From: Chrysochromulina tobinii
Taxonomy: Eukaryota; Haptophyta; Prymnesiales; Chrysochromulinaceae
Assembly (NCBI GenBank): GCA_001275005.1
Contig: JWZX01000933.1
Location: 1 to 20,526 of the forward strand
Direction: 5' to 3'
Length of the DNA: 20,526 nucleotides
Within the stretch, counting starts at the first letter, position 1. Each line of letters opens with the position of its first letter. The notes under the pieces are model-generated. The model had not been told where the DNA came from and made no database searches. It saw only the letters and a list, made by a program, of their open reading frames with translations. Made by a program: the position numbers and the translations under genes. Of this stretch, positions 1 through 9,453 are shown in pieces.

Positions 1-3000
1 GGCAGCAGCGGCGCCGGCGCCGGCGCCAGCGCCAGCGCCGCTGCCGCACCGGCCGCTGCACCGCCCGCTGGAGCCGAGCCTCTCCCACCGACGCCCCGGC
101 AGCTCGCCAAGCTGAGTGAAGATCAGTTGGTGCACCTGTGGGGTCTGGTGACGGCTGAGGTGCCCCCCGATGAGCGCCACGTGTACCGCAACACGGCCAT
201 CGAGGCACTGTGCGAACTTCTCGAGGAGCCGACTTCGAAGCTCGCGTATCTCGACCTGAGTGCCACAGCGCTCTGCGGCGTCGATGCGACGGGGAAACCA
301 CTGCTCGGGTGCGAGTATACGTCCGAAGCAGTGGAGCGGCTCTGCTTCGCGTTGCGCTCCGAGCACTGTCGATTGACCACTCTTAAGCTGACCAAGTGCC
401 AGATGCGCACGGCGGAGGCGGCGGCGCTCGCGCTGGCCGTCAAAGCTTGCTCCGCCCACGGGCCAATGGTGCAGACGCTCGTGCTGGAGGGTTCGTCACT
501 ACCCGTGCCGCAGCTGCTCGGCCTGCGTGAGCTCTCGCAGGGGCTGCACAAGCGCTTCTCGTCCGAGTGCTCCAAATTGCATGGGTCGGAGGTGACGCTC
601 ATCGCACAGCTCCTCTCCGAGAACACGAGCCTAGAGCTGCTCGATCTCAACTCGAGTGGCCTCAGCGGCGGGCTCTCCGAGATTGCGAGCGCCATCGCCG
701 CTCGCGCGATGCCGCTCACCGCACTACACCTCGGCGAGAATGGGCTTTCGGCCGCGCACACGATCGAGCTCGTGCACGCGCTGCGCACAGGCGCGCCACA
801 ATTGACGGACCTCGACTTATCGGGCAACCCGCTCTGCGGTGTCGAAGAGGGCGGCAAGGATGAGTACTCGACCGAAGCGATCGAGACGCTCTGCAGCTGG
901 ATCGCCGATGGCGCGGCGCTGCTCTCGCTCTCGCTCGTCGACGTGGCCCTCTGCGGACTCGCGCGCGATGGCAACGGCTCTTACCAGTCGCGGGGCATTG
1001 CGGTGCTCAACGAGACGCTCTCCTCCGGCCGCGCCGCCCAGAAGCATATCTCGCTCAAGTCGCTCAATATCTCCGGCTGCAAGATTCGCGAAGACGACGC
1101 GCACCATCTGGGCAAGGGGCTCTCGCGCAACCGGACGCTCGAGAAACTCGTGCTCGACAAGACGCCTCTCATGGTGCAGCAGCTCCTGCGTGGCGAGCGG
1201 CTCAGCTTGCATTCAGTCGACTTCAGCGAGGTGGACGCGACACTGATGGCGCAGCTGCTGCAGCAAGATCTGGCGCTCACATGCATCGACCTGGGCGGCG
1301 CCAAGCCGTTACCCAAGGAGATCAAGGTGCTCTCCGACGCGTTTGCACGGCTGCATGGGCGCGCCTCGGTCCGCGAGCTCTCGGTGAGCGGCCGTTGTCT
1401 CGGGCTCGAGGCCCTGCACGTGGCTGCATGCAAGTGCTCACCACGGCGCCCCCACCCTTTCCCCACAGGTGAGCGGCCGTTGTCTCGGGCTCGAGGGTTC
1501 GGCCTCGCTCCTCGACGCGCTCAAGGATTGCCCACTCGAGGTGCTCGACTTGACCGGCAACGAGATCTGCGGCATCAAGGCCACTGGCACCGACCCGTTC
1601 AACCCGTTCGTGCTCAAGATGGTGTGCGCACTCATCATCAAGGAGGGGTGCGCGCTGCGCCGGTTACGCCTCAAGGGCAACCATATGATCGGCAACGACG
1701 TGTACACCAGCGAGGCGGTGTTCCTTTTCTCGGAGGCGCTGCGATCGCCGCGCTGTCGGCTCGAGGAGCTCCAGCTCGGTCTTGTCAACAAGAGCAGCGG
1801 CCTGCGCGAGGAGGACGGCATGGTGCTCGGCACGGCGGTGCAGGCATGCGCGAGCCTCATCAAGCTCTCGGTCACGCGCGCCGAGCTGCCGATGACCGAG
1901 CTGCTACACGGCTCAATCTCACTCGATCTCGAGGGCAAGGGACTCGGGCGCACCGAGATGGGCATCGCCGCACAGATCTTGCGCTCGAACGGCACGCTGC
2001 GCACGCTCAAGCTCACCGACAACTGCATGGGACCCCACGGCCTACTCGCTCTCGCCGACGCGGTGCGCCACGCCCGCCCCCCACTCGAAGAAGTCTTCAT
2101 GGGCAATCTGGGCATCTCCTCTTGCGAGGAGATCTATGTCTTCTTGCGTGCGCTGCGCGAGGGCGGCGCGCCGCTGCGCGTTCTCGACATCCACGGCAAC
2201 CCGCTGTGCGTCGCCGAGGGCGGCGCCACCGCCAGCGCGCCGCCGCCGGGCAGCAGCGGCACCCAGCACGGTGGCGCGCCCGACGAGCAGCGCTGCTTGC
2301 GAGCCCTTGCCGAGGTATGCGACTGGATCACTTCTCCGGGCAATCAGCTGAGCGTGCTCAACCTGCGCGAGGTGATGAAGGAGGAGCTGCCCGCGGAGAT
2401 CCACCAAGCCGCGCTCACCATGCTCTGCGCCGCGGTCGGGCATGAGCACTGCGTGCTGCGTGAGCTCAATGTGCACGGCTTTGGCTTCAAGCCCGCATCG
2501 GTCACGCTGCTTGCCGAGGCGCTCCTCCGATGCCCTACGCCGCTCGAGACCCTGGTGCTCGCACGCTGGGCGGTGCCTGTTCGCCGACTCGGGGTCGAGG
2601 CTGGACGTCTCACGTTTGGGGGCGCCAACGGCTGCCAGGAGGATGTGGTGCTTGTCTCACACCTGCTCGGCTCCGACATGCGCCGCGCCTCGCTCCTTTC
2701 CCACTCGTCGAGCCCGAACGCGCCCTCGACGAGCCCTCTTGGCGCCATCCTGCCACTCGTCGGCGCCCCCGCCGCGCCGTCCTTCACAGCGATGGTGCCC
2801 AACACAGCGCGCAGGCCCAGAGCCAATCCGGAGTTGCCCTTCTCGGTGCCCAGCGTCGACGCGGCTGGCAGGGCCGATCGTGCCGCGTTCAAAGGCAGTG
2901 GTGGTGACGGCGGCGGTGGCGGCGGCGGCGGCAGCAGCAGCGACGATGCGCTCGAGGGCGGCGGTGGCGCGGGCGGCGCCGCGAGCGACGGCATTGTGCG

Positions 3001-6000
3001 CTGCCTCGACCTCTCTGAGATCGGAGCCAATGTTGGGAGCGCGGGGCTGTCCGCGATAGCGAGTGTCATCCGCAAGGGGCAGCTGCCGCACCTGTGCAGC
3101 GTGATCCTCAAGGACACCTCGTTGAAGAAGGCGCAGCTCGAGCAGCTGCTGCGGGCGCTGCTCGACGGGGGCTGCGCTGTGGAGGACCTCGAGCTCTGTG
3201 GAACTGAGCTCTGCCTCTCGGCGCCGGGGCGTTTCTGCCTGGATGCTCTCCGGATCGTCTGTGCACTCATCACGCGCGCAGGGAGCACGCTGCGTCGGCT
3301 CGGGCTGCGCGGCACGCACCTGTGCGGCCTGCCACCCGGGAGCGATGTGGGCGACAAGTACAATCTGGAGGGCATCGCCCTCTTGTGTGCGGCGCTGTGC
3401 TCGGAACACTGCATGCTCGAGGAGCTCGACGTCTCCGACAATGGTCTCCGGGCGGAGCGCGAGCCCCAACCGCCCTCGCGCCTGCCCGCTCGCCTGTACG
3501 GGCTCACGCGCCAGGACGGGCCGCAGCTAAGCGCTCTTGTACCTGCGGTGCGCGCGCGAGTGCTGCGCGAGCTGCCGTACCCAGCCATTTTCGCCCGTGC
3601 GAGCGCGCGAGGCTTTGAACTGCCTCCGCTCGAGACGGTGGCGAACCTCGAGGCAAGTGCCTTCCTCGAGCTGTGGGGACAGGCCAACGAGGCCGAGCGA
3701 CTCGCCGGGAGCCCAGCCAGCGCCGCGCCCGCCCGCGCGGGGCCGCCAACCTGCGCCGTCCCGGGAGCACCTGGCGCAGGAAACGATGAGGTGGGCCACC
3801 TGCAGAGTCACAGCAGCGGCAGCAGCAGGAGCAGCAGCGTGCTGGCAGAAGGGATCGTGGTGCCGTTGGCCACGCTGGGCTCGGCCGTGGCCGCCGCCGC
3901 CTCTGCCGCCGCCGCCGCCGCCGCAGCCGCGATGAGCCGCGAGCATGCGCCGAGCACGCCATCGCCCCCGATCCCGTCGATGCCCTCGGCGCCCTCGCCC
4001 GTTCTGATGAACTTCACCGAGGGCAGCGGTGTGAATGTGAATGTGAACTTTGCCGAGGGCAGCGGCAGCGTGGGCACGGCGAGCGCACGCGTACGTGTGC
4101 CATCAACGGAAATGGGCGCGCACACGGCGCACTATCCCGAGTTCTCAGCCGCCCACACGTCACTCATGGCCAAGCACCTGACACGCGACGCGTATTTATC
4201 CATGTGCGAGGTGCGCAGCGGGATGGCTGCCTTCACACTCGATCAATCGATCTCGCCCGGCCGGCTGCGCCCGCACGCGGTCATTGGCGCCGTTGCCGCC
4301 GACGTCGACTGCTACGACCGTTTCGTCGCACTTTTCGACAAGATCATCGAGGAGTGGCATTTGCTTCCGGGCTCTCGGCCGGGCAAGCTCGCGCACAACT
4401 CGGAGATCGACGCGAACAAACTCGAGCTCAACGCCGAGCTCAATGCCGAGCTCAACGCCTTCTTGAATGCCGAGCTCAACGCTGCGGGCAGTGCCGCGGG
4501 CAGAAGCAGCAGCAGCAGCGTCGACGACGGGGAAGGTAGCGAAGGCGGCGGATCGGCGAAGGTTCCAATTGTGACCGCAATTAAGGCTCCAATTGTGACC
4601 GTGAGCAGCGGCAGCGCCGAGGCGAGTGGCGGCGGCGCCGGTCGGGCGGGGTCCCTCCTCGAGGGGGTGCTTGTGCGCGTGGCCGTGAGCCGCAACCTCG
4701 CCGAGCATGCATTCACACCGGCCATGTCGAGTGAAGACTTTGCGGAGGTCGAGAGGGTGCTCCTTATCGCACTGCGTGCTCTGCCTCAGTGTGAAGGCGG
4801 CGCGGGCACGTACACGCCCTTCAGCAGCCTCGACGAGGCCGCGATGGCGCAGCTGCATGCTGAGGGTCTGCTCGTCGAGCCGGTGGACCCGATGGTCGCC
4901 GCGAGCCGAGACGCGGAGAGGCATCGCGGCCTATTCCGTACTCCACGCGGCGAACTCGCCGCGTGGATCAACGGCCCCGATCACCTTCAGCTCCTAGCCG
5001 TGCAACGAGTGGGTGTGGGCGTGGACGGCGCAGGTGCCGCCGCCGCCACCGCAGCCGCCGCCTCCCAGTCCCTCGTGCGGACCGTGTTTGAGCTGGTGCA
5101 CAGCGCACTCGCCTCTGTGGAGAAGACGATTCGCGAGTCGAACAAGACGTTCGCGCTGCATCGGCGGCTCGGGTACGTGGGCTCGTGCCCGTCCGTGCTC
5201 GGTACAGCGCAGCAGGTGGCCATCCGACTGCCGTTGCCGCGGCTCGCACAGCTCCCGCCAGGCTCCCTCGAGGAGGTCGCGAGCGAGTTCTCATTGCGCG
5301 CGTCGCGCGTCGTGCCGGGCACATTCCCGCCCAACGTGGGCCTGCCGCGGGGCGACGCCGACGGCGGCGAGGGGGGCGCCGGGCGCGAGAACTCGGTCGC
5401 GAAGCTTCGGGGAAGGTTCCGAGCACCATCGAGACGGATGCAGTTCGATGGTCGCTCCGATCTCCTCCAATCTGAGCCGATCTCCTCCAATCTGCGGATG
5501 CAGCTCGATGGTCGCTCCGGCCGGGAAGAGCCGTTGGCGCCGCTCTCCGACACGTCGGCGACCAGCACCGCCACCAGCGCTGCTGCCGCCGCCAGCGCTA
5601 CTGTCGCCGCCAGCGCCGCTGTCGCCACCAGCGCCGCCGTCGCCGCCAGCGCCGCTCCCACCGCCGCGCCTGCAGCCGGCCCCGAGTTGTGGGAGTTGAG
5701 CAACCGCCCATGCATCGGGCGGACGGAGGTGCAGCTCGCTCAGCTGGTCTTCGACAGCGCCGCGCTGCTGATGGCCGTGGATCGCCGAATCGGCGCGGGG
5801 GAGACGCTGCACGCGGCGATGACGCCGCCGCCGCCACCCGAATCCGCCTCGATGCAGCTCGCGCAAGCAGTGCACCGCGGGCGGCCGCACGCGAGGCTGC
5901 GCCTGCTCACGCTCTCATCGACGCCGCTGCCCGTGCTCGACTGGGCGGGGCGCGCGACGCGACTCTCGCTTGCGGGGCTGCGCGTGTACGACCGTGACGC

Positions 6001-8980
6001 GGTGCTGCTCTCTGAGCTGCTCGCACTCAACACGGTGCTCGGCTCGCTGATGACCTCTGATTGCCTCCCTCATCAGGTGCTCGGCTCGCTGATGACCTCT
6101 GATCGCCTCCCTCATCAGGTGCTCGGCTCGCTCGACCTCTCGCAGTGTCGCATGACCGAGGCGGGCACGCTCGCAATCGCTCGCGCGCTGAGCACCTCGA
6201 TGCCACGTGGCCTGACCGAGTTACGCCTGCCGGACAACCGGCTACGCGTCTCGGGCGCGCACGCACTGCTCGACGCGCTCGACGCGGCGCGTTGCCGCCT
6301 CGAGTGCCTCGACCTCTCCGCCAACGAGCTGTGCGGCGGCACGGTAGCCGAGGATCATTCGTTTGGGCTGCTCAAGGGGTCGGCCGCTCGCCTCTCCGAG
6401 CACGGGCAGCTCTGCCGGCTCGAGTCTGATGGACTCTGCTCCGCTGGGCCGCGCATGGAGCCCTTCTCGGGATGCTACCGCATTGAGTTCGAAGTGCTCC
6501 AGGCGACCGACGGCGATGGCGCGTACGTTGGCGTCATCAAGCCTGACGCGAACAAGTCGTCGTACCCGGGCTCGGATGACAAGGGCGTCGGCTGGCGTGC
6601 CAAAGGTGACGTGCGCCACCTACACAACGCCGTAGACATGGGGGGCGCCATCGCGGGCTGGGGGCAAGGTGACAGGGTGGGGCTCATGCTTGACACACAC
6701 ACGTGCGAGCTCACGTTCCTCAAGAATGGCAAAGCCTTCGAGCAGCGGTACACGGTCTCAATGGACGGTGGCATGTACTTTGCCGTCGGGCGCTACTACG
6801 GCTCCTACGTCGTGCGCTGCCTCTACGTGCACCAGCAGGGCGGCAACGAGGACATGGACTACTCGGCCCTCGAGCGGCTGTGTACGTTCGTGCACGCGCC
6901 GGGCAATCGGATGCGCGAGCTGCGCGTGGCGAGCAACCAGCTCATCGGCGTCTCCAAGTTCCATGGCGGTAGGCGCAACGAGCGAGGGCTGCATCGGCTC
7001 ATTGCCGCTTTTGGGAGCGAGGCATGCGCGCTCACGCATCTCGATGTGAGCGGCAACGGCTTCTCAGCCGAGGACGCGGCCGCTATGCTCGCGGTCGCCA
7101 TGCGACCGTCCGCGTCCATCCTGCTGCTCAAGGTGCACCTGTGGCTTGTACCTGTCAAGCAGCTCGCCGCCGATACGGCGCTCGACCTGCGCGGTCAGGG
7201 GATGTCGGACGAGGACGCGGCGCTCCTCGCGCGGCTGCTCGAGAGCCGCTCGCAGCTGACGCGGCTCGACCTGCACGACAACCGTCTGGGCACCAGCGGA
7301 GTGGCCGCCCTCGCCAGGGCGATCGCCGCCTCTGGAACGCCCTTGGAGTCCCTCGTCCTCTCCGCGAATCGGCTGGGCGCGAGCGCCGCCGCGGCCCTCG
7401 TCGACGGACTCGCGGCCATCCAGCCGCCCACGCTGACGGCGCTCGACTTGTCGGACAACCCACTGACCGAGGGCGCCGCCGCATACGACACACGCGCGAT
7501 CGGCGCCCTCGAAGCGCTGCTGGTCGCGCCGGGATGTGTGCTCACGACCCTGGGCCTTTCTGCCACGCAGCTGTGCGGGCGCGATGGCGACACGAGCTAC
7601 GTGGGCGAGGGCATCGCGCTGCTCGCGTCCGCGCTGCGTCGCTCGCGTGCGCCGCTCGCCTCGCTCCGTCTCGCAGGCAACCTGATGCGCGACGCCGAGG
7701 CCACGCTGCTCTGCACAGCTCTCTCGGAGCGAGAGGGCGCGGGCTGCGCGCGCCTGTCGCTCGACCTCTCGACCAACTCGCTCTCGTCCGCGCGACTCGC
7801 CGAGGTTGGCGGGCTGTGCACTCTCGTGGCCGCCTTCCAGAAGCCGCTGTGTGAACGCGTCTTCGTGGGCGTGGACAAGTGCGTGTACAGCGCCGTCGCG
7901 AGCGAGCATGCCATCTACATGGCGCACGGCTCGGGACCCATCATTAAGGTGTCGCTCACTGAATGGAAGGAGCTCGGCCGCTTCGAAGGGCATGCCGACG
8001 ACACCAACTGCCTCGCGCTGCACCGTGACCACCTTCTGTCTGGCTCGGATGACTACACGGTCAAGCTATGGCGCACGACCACTTCCGCTGCGGGCGAGGG
8101 CTGCTGTGTCGTCACGCTGACCGGCCACGAGGCACGCGTCTGGTGCGTGCTCGCCACGGACGAGTTCATCTACTCGTGCTCGGCTGACAAGACCATCCTC
8201 GTCTGGTCGATGGCCGATGCGCAGCGCGGCATCGCGACCCTCAAGGGACGGCTCACCGCGCACACGGACGTGGTGTACGCGGTGCGCCTCGCCTTTGGCT
8301 CTCTCTTCTCGTCGAGCGCCGACAAGACCATCAAGCGATACGCGCTCGACACGCATCGGGTCACGATCTCATGGGAGGCGCACGCGCACTCGATTACATG
8401 CCTCGCGGCGGCTGAGCGGCTGCAGTTGCTCTGCTCGGGCGCCGAGGACGGGCGCATCTGCCTCTGGCATGTAGGCGCGACGACGGCCACTTGCGCCGGC
8501 ACGCTGAGCGTACGCCCCCACGGATCCCGCGCCGCCTCGTCGAACTTGGCTATCTACGCTCTCGCAGTGAGCCCGACGGGCACCGTGCTCTTCTCGGGCG
8601 GTGCAGACTACCGCGTGCACATGTTTGACTTGACGGAGCGCACACTGCTCCACACGCTGACCGGCCACGCTAGTACCGTGCGAGCGCTCTGCTTCACCGC
8701 CGCGGGCGATAAGCTGTGCAGCTCCGGCGGCGATTTCAACCTCCTCGTGTGGGCCCTACACGAAGATCAGAGAGCCGAGGAGGAGCTGCGCGTCAGGGAG
8801 GAGGCTGCCACCGCCGTCGCCGTGGCCGCTGCCGGCGGAGGCGTCGGAGGCGCAGGCCTCCACATATCTCGAGCGGGAGGCGCAGGCGGAGCGGGAGCGG
8901 ATGGAGTCAGCGCGTCGAGCAACAGTCGAGCAGCCGAGGAGGAGGAGGAGGAGGAGGAGGAGGAGGAGAAGCCGAAATAG
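1..8980 (+). CDS. Giant LRR / phosphagen-kinase-like / LRR-SPRY / LRR / WD40 protein, 5' partial
   Basis: The reading frame is open from the first base, so the gene starts upstream. Exon A is 1-1383 (461 codons). An 85-nt intron follows, and the frame resumes in phase 0 at 1469 and runs to TAG at 8978-8980. Domain order by nucleotide: Ala-rich lead (1-90); RI-like LRRs (about 200-3460) with a Gly/Ser linker (2690-2990); Ala/Ser linker (3690-4100); phosphagen-kinase-like region (4110-5815) with inserts; LRRs (5860-6350); SPRY (6355-6835); LRRs (6850-7830); WD40 blades (7840-8760); Ala/Gly then Glu-rich tail. Many LRRs read L..LDLS.N.LCG, a long loop, then a helix ending in LC. No signal peptide can be judged, and I see no NACHT or NB-ARC P-loop. 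Family knowledge: LRR, SPRY and WD40 are protein-binding modules, so a scaffold or sensor role is inferred. The reading frame and LRR/WD40 calls are secure; the function is unknown. Confidence 0.9.
1384..1468 (+). other. Spliceosomal intron, 85 nt, with 27-bp direct repeat at its ends
   Basis: The donor is TCG|GTGAGC and the acceptor is TTTCCCCACAG|GTGAGC. A CTCAC branch-point candidate lies about 30 nt before the acceptor, followed by a strong C/T tract. Splicing joins two phase-0 codons and continues an LRR helix and strand without loss; without splicing the frame is wrong. Bases 1384-1410 are identical to 1469-1495, the start of the next exon, so the intron's 5' end is a copy of the downstream exon. 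Confidence 0.9.
1384..1495 (+). repeat. 27-bp perfect direct repeat flanking a 58-bp insert
   Basis: Copy 1 is 1384-1410 and copy 2 is 1469-1495; both begin GTGAGCGGCC and end GGGCTCGAG. The 58 bp between them (1411-1468) do not resemble the DNA after copy 2, so this is not a simple tandem duplication of an 85-bp unit. It looks like an insertion with a long target-site duplication, or filled-in staggered-break repair. Confidence 0.9.
4109..5815 (+). other. Phosphagen (creatine/arginine) kinase-like domain inside the giant LRR protein, probably inactive
   Basis: The N-terminal helical part (about 4109-4400) has MAKHLT, FTLDQSI and a GAVAADVDCYDRF..LFDKIIEEWH stretch that match the ATP:guanido phosphotransferase N-domain. 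The catalytic part (about 4655-5320) has VRVAVSRNL, WINGPDHLQLL, LGYVGSCPSVLGT and a LEEVASEFSLR stretch, matching VRTGR, WVNEEDHLR, LTCPSNLGT and FEEI..LRLQ of creatine kinase. After an Ala-rich insert (5330-5680) the final segment resumes with LWELSNR..IGRTEVQ, matching the FDVSN..R.G.SEV end. The reactive cysteine is present (SCPS). The NEED glutamate is replaced (NGPD), the HLR arginine is Gln, the LGT..R arginine is Gln, and only one of the two RVR arginines remains. LNAEL repeats (4420-4488) separate the two halves. Alignment was by eye from memory; homology is well supported and loss of activity is inferred. Confidence 0.8.
5435..5519 (+). repeat. Nested direct repeats in the linker of the kinase-like domain
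   Basis: A 25-bp segment at 5435-5459 recurs at 5495-5519 with one mismatch (core CGATGGTCGCTCCG). Between them an 18-bp segment (CCGATCTCCTCCAATCTG) occurs at 5457-5474 and again at 5477-5494. The 60-bp spacing keeps the reading frame, giving MQFDGRS and MQLDGRS in the protein. It lies in a low-complexity insert within the kinase-like fold. Confidence 0.8.
6035..6118 (+). repeat. Two 42-bp tandem copies forming an intron-like in-frame cassette
   Basis: Copy 1 (6035-6076) and copy 2 (6077-6118) differ at a single base (6062 T versus 6104 C). Each begins GTGCTCGGCTCGCT and ends CCTCCCTCATCAG, with a CTGATGAC branch-like motif. The next 14 bases (6119-6132) again read GTGCTCGGCTCGCT. The cassette is 84 nt, phase 0, without stops, and would add 28 residues (VLGSLMTSD.LPHQ twice) that break an otherwise regular LRR. 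Removing it as a GT-AG intron joins ALNT to VLGSLDLSQC, a normal LRR strand. It may be spliced fully, spliced as one 42-nt copy, or retained; frame survives in every case. Confidence 0.75.
6355..6835 (+). other. SPRY domain inserted in an LRR loop
   Basis: The LRR strand LECLDLSANELCGG is followed by a beta-rich stretch containing FSGCYRIEFEVLQ, GAYVGVIKP, GWRAKGDVRH, GDRVGLMLD, ELTFLKNGKAF and MYFAVGRYYGS, then the rest of the repeat resumes with DYSALERLCTFV. These match the SPRY/B30.2 pattern of an even strand array with 'GD.vG..lD...g.l.f..NG...g.af'. In the other repeats of this protein the LCG loop is only about 10-20 residues, so the SPRY domain occupies the position of that loop. Confidence 0.8.
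7840..8760 (+). other. WD40 beta-propeller at the C-terminus of the giant protein
   Basis: At least six blades are visible, with characteristic GH...D..KLW spacing: GHADDTNCLAL..SGSDDYTVKLW, GHEARVWCV..SCSADKTILVW, AHTDVVYAV..SSSADKTIKRY, AHAHSITCL..SGAEDGRICLW, an imperfect SNLAIYALAV..SGGADYRVHMF, and GHASTVRALCF..SSGGDFNLLVW. A weaker blade before the first (around 7845-7960) probably closes a seven-bladed propeller. It follows the last LRR directly. Confidence 0.92.
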
Positions 8981-9000
8981 AAGCCGAAATAGAAGCCGAC
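8937..9000 (+). repeat. GAG triplet run followed by 12-bp GAAGCCGAAATA repeats
   Basis: A GAG run codes for eleven glutamates just before the stop. It passes into two and a half copies of GAAGCCGAAATA (8968-8999), the first of which creates the TAG at 8978-8980 in the main frame. Such runs slip easily, in the genome and in assembly. Confidence 0.85.
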
Positions 9001-9453
9001 GCGAAGGAAGAGCCGGAGAAGCGCCAGGGTACGACTCACGTGCCCCGCGTCATTGAGTATGTATCGCCCACTACGAAGGATCGATCGTGGCTCAAGGACT
9101 TGAGCGGGTATTCTGGGTCTGTCCACACTCCACAGATGGCGGATCGAATTTCGTGTTGCGTCCACCTGTAGCGGGGAAATTGAGCGTTTCCATTTGACCG
9201 TTTGATGACTTCTACGGGGTTAGAATGGAAGTCGGATTCGAGAGTGTCATCCGCGTACCGCGAAGCAACCCACCGGCACTTTAATTCCCCGCACGGGGCC
9301 ATCACGCACATCCGTCGCGCACACCTCTGCCCCGGCGGTCGGCCCACAGTGACACGCGGTCCAGAGCTCTGGCAGTCTCTCTCGGCGGCTCACAAGCTCA
9401 CAACTCCCCGGACCGGACGAATGGCCGGACGCGGACCCGTGCGCGTTCCCGGC
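8981..9453. other. Convergent intergenic region, 3' ends of the giant gene and the methyltransferase
   Basis: This 473-bp stretch holds the presumed 3' UTRs of the two convergent genes. A plus-strand frame that runs out of the Glu run stays open to 9171 and reads EIEAEIEADAKEEPEKR, which looks like a charged tail in the wrong frame. I see no other gene, RNA or clear polyadenylation signal. Confidence 0.5.

Noticed and set aside
123-974. 283-residue minus-strand ORF opposite the first LRR exon
   Set aside because: It is antisense to a clear LRR frame, Ser/Arg-rich without any domain, and explained by GC-rich codon bias.
2344-3687. 447-residue minus-strand ORF
   Set aside because: It mirrors the LRR gene and its Gly/Ser linkers; the translation is low-complexity Ser/Pro/Arg.
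5330-5680. Intron within the kinase-like insert
   Set aside because: GT and AG dinucleotides exist, but none pairs with a convincing donor and pyrimidine tract, and the frame is open throughout.
1-8980. Classification of the giant protein as an NLR immune receptor
   Set aside because: LRR and WD40 fit, but no NACHT or NB-ARC P-loop can be found in the visible part; it could only lie upstream of the window.
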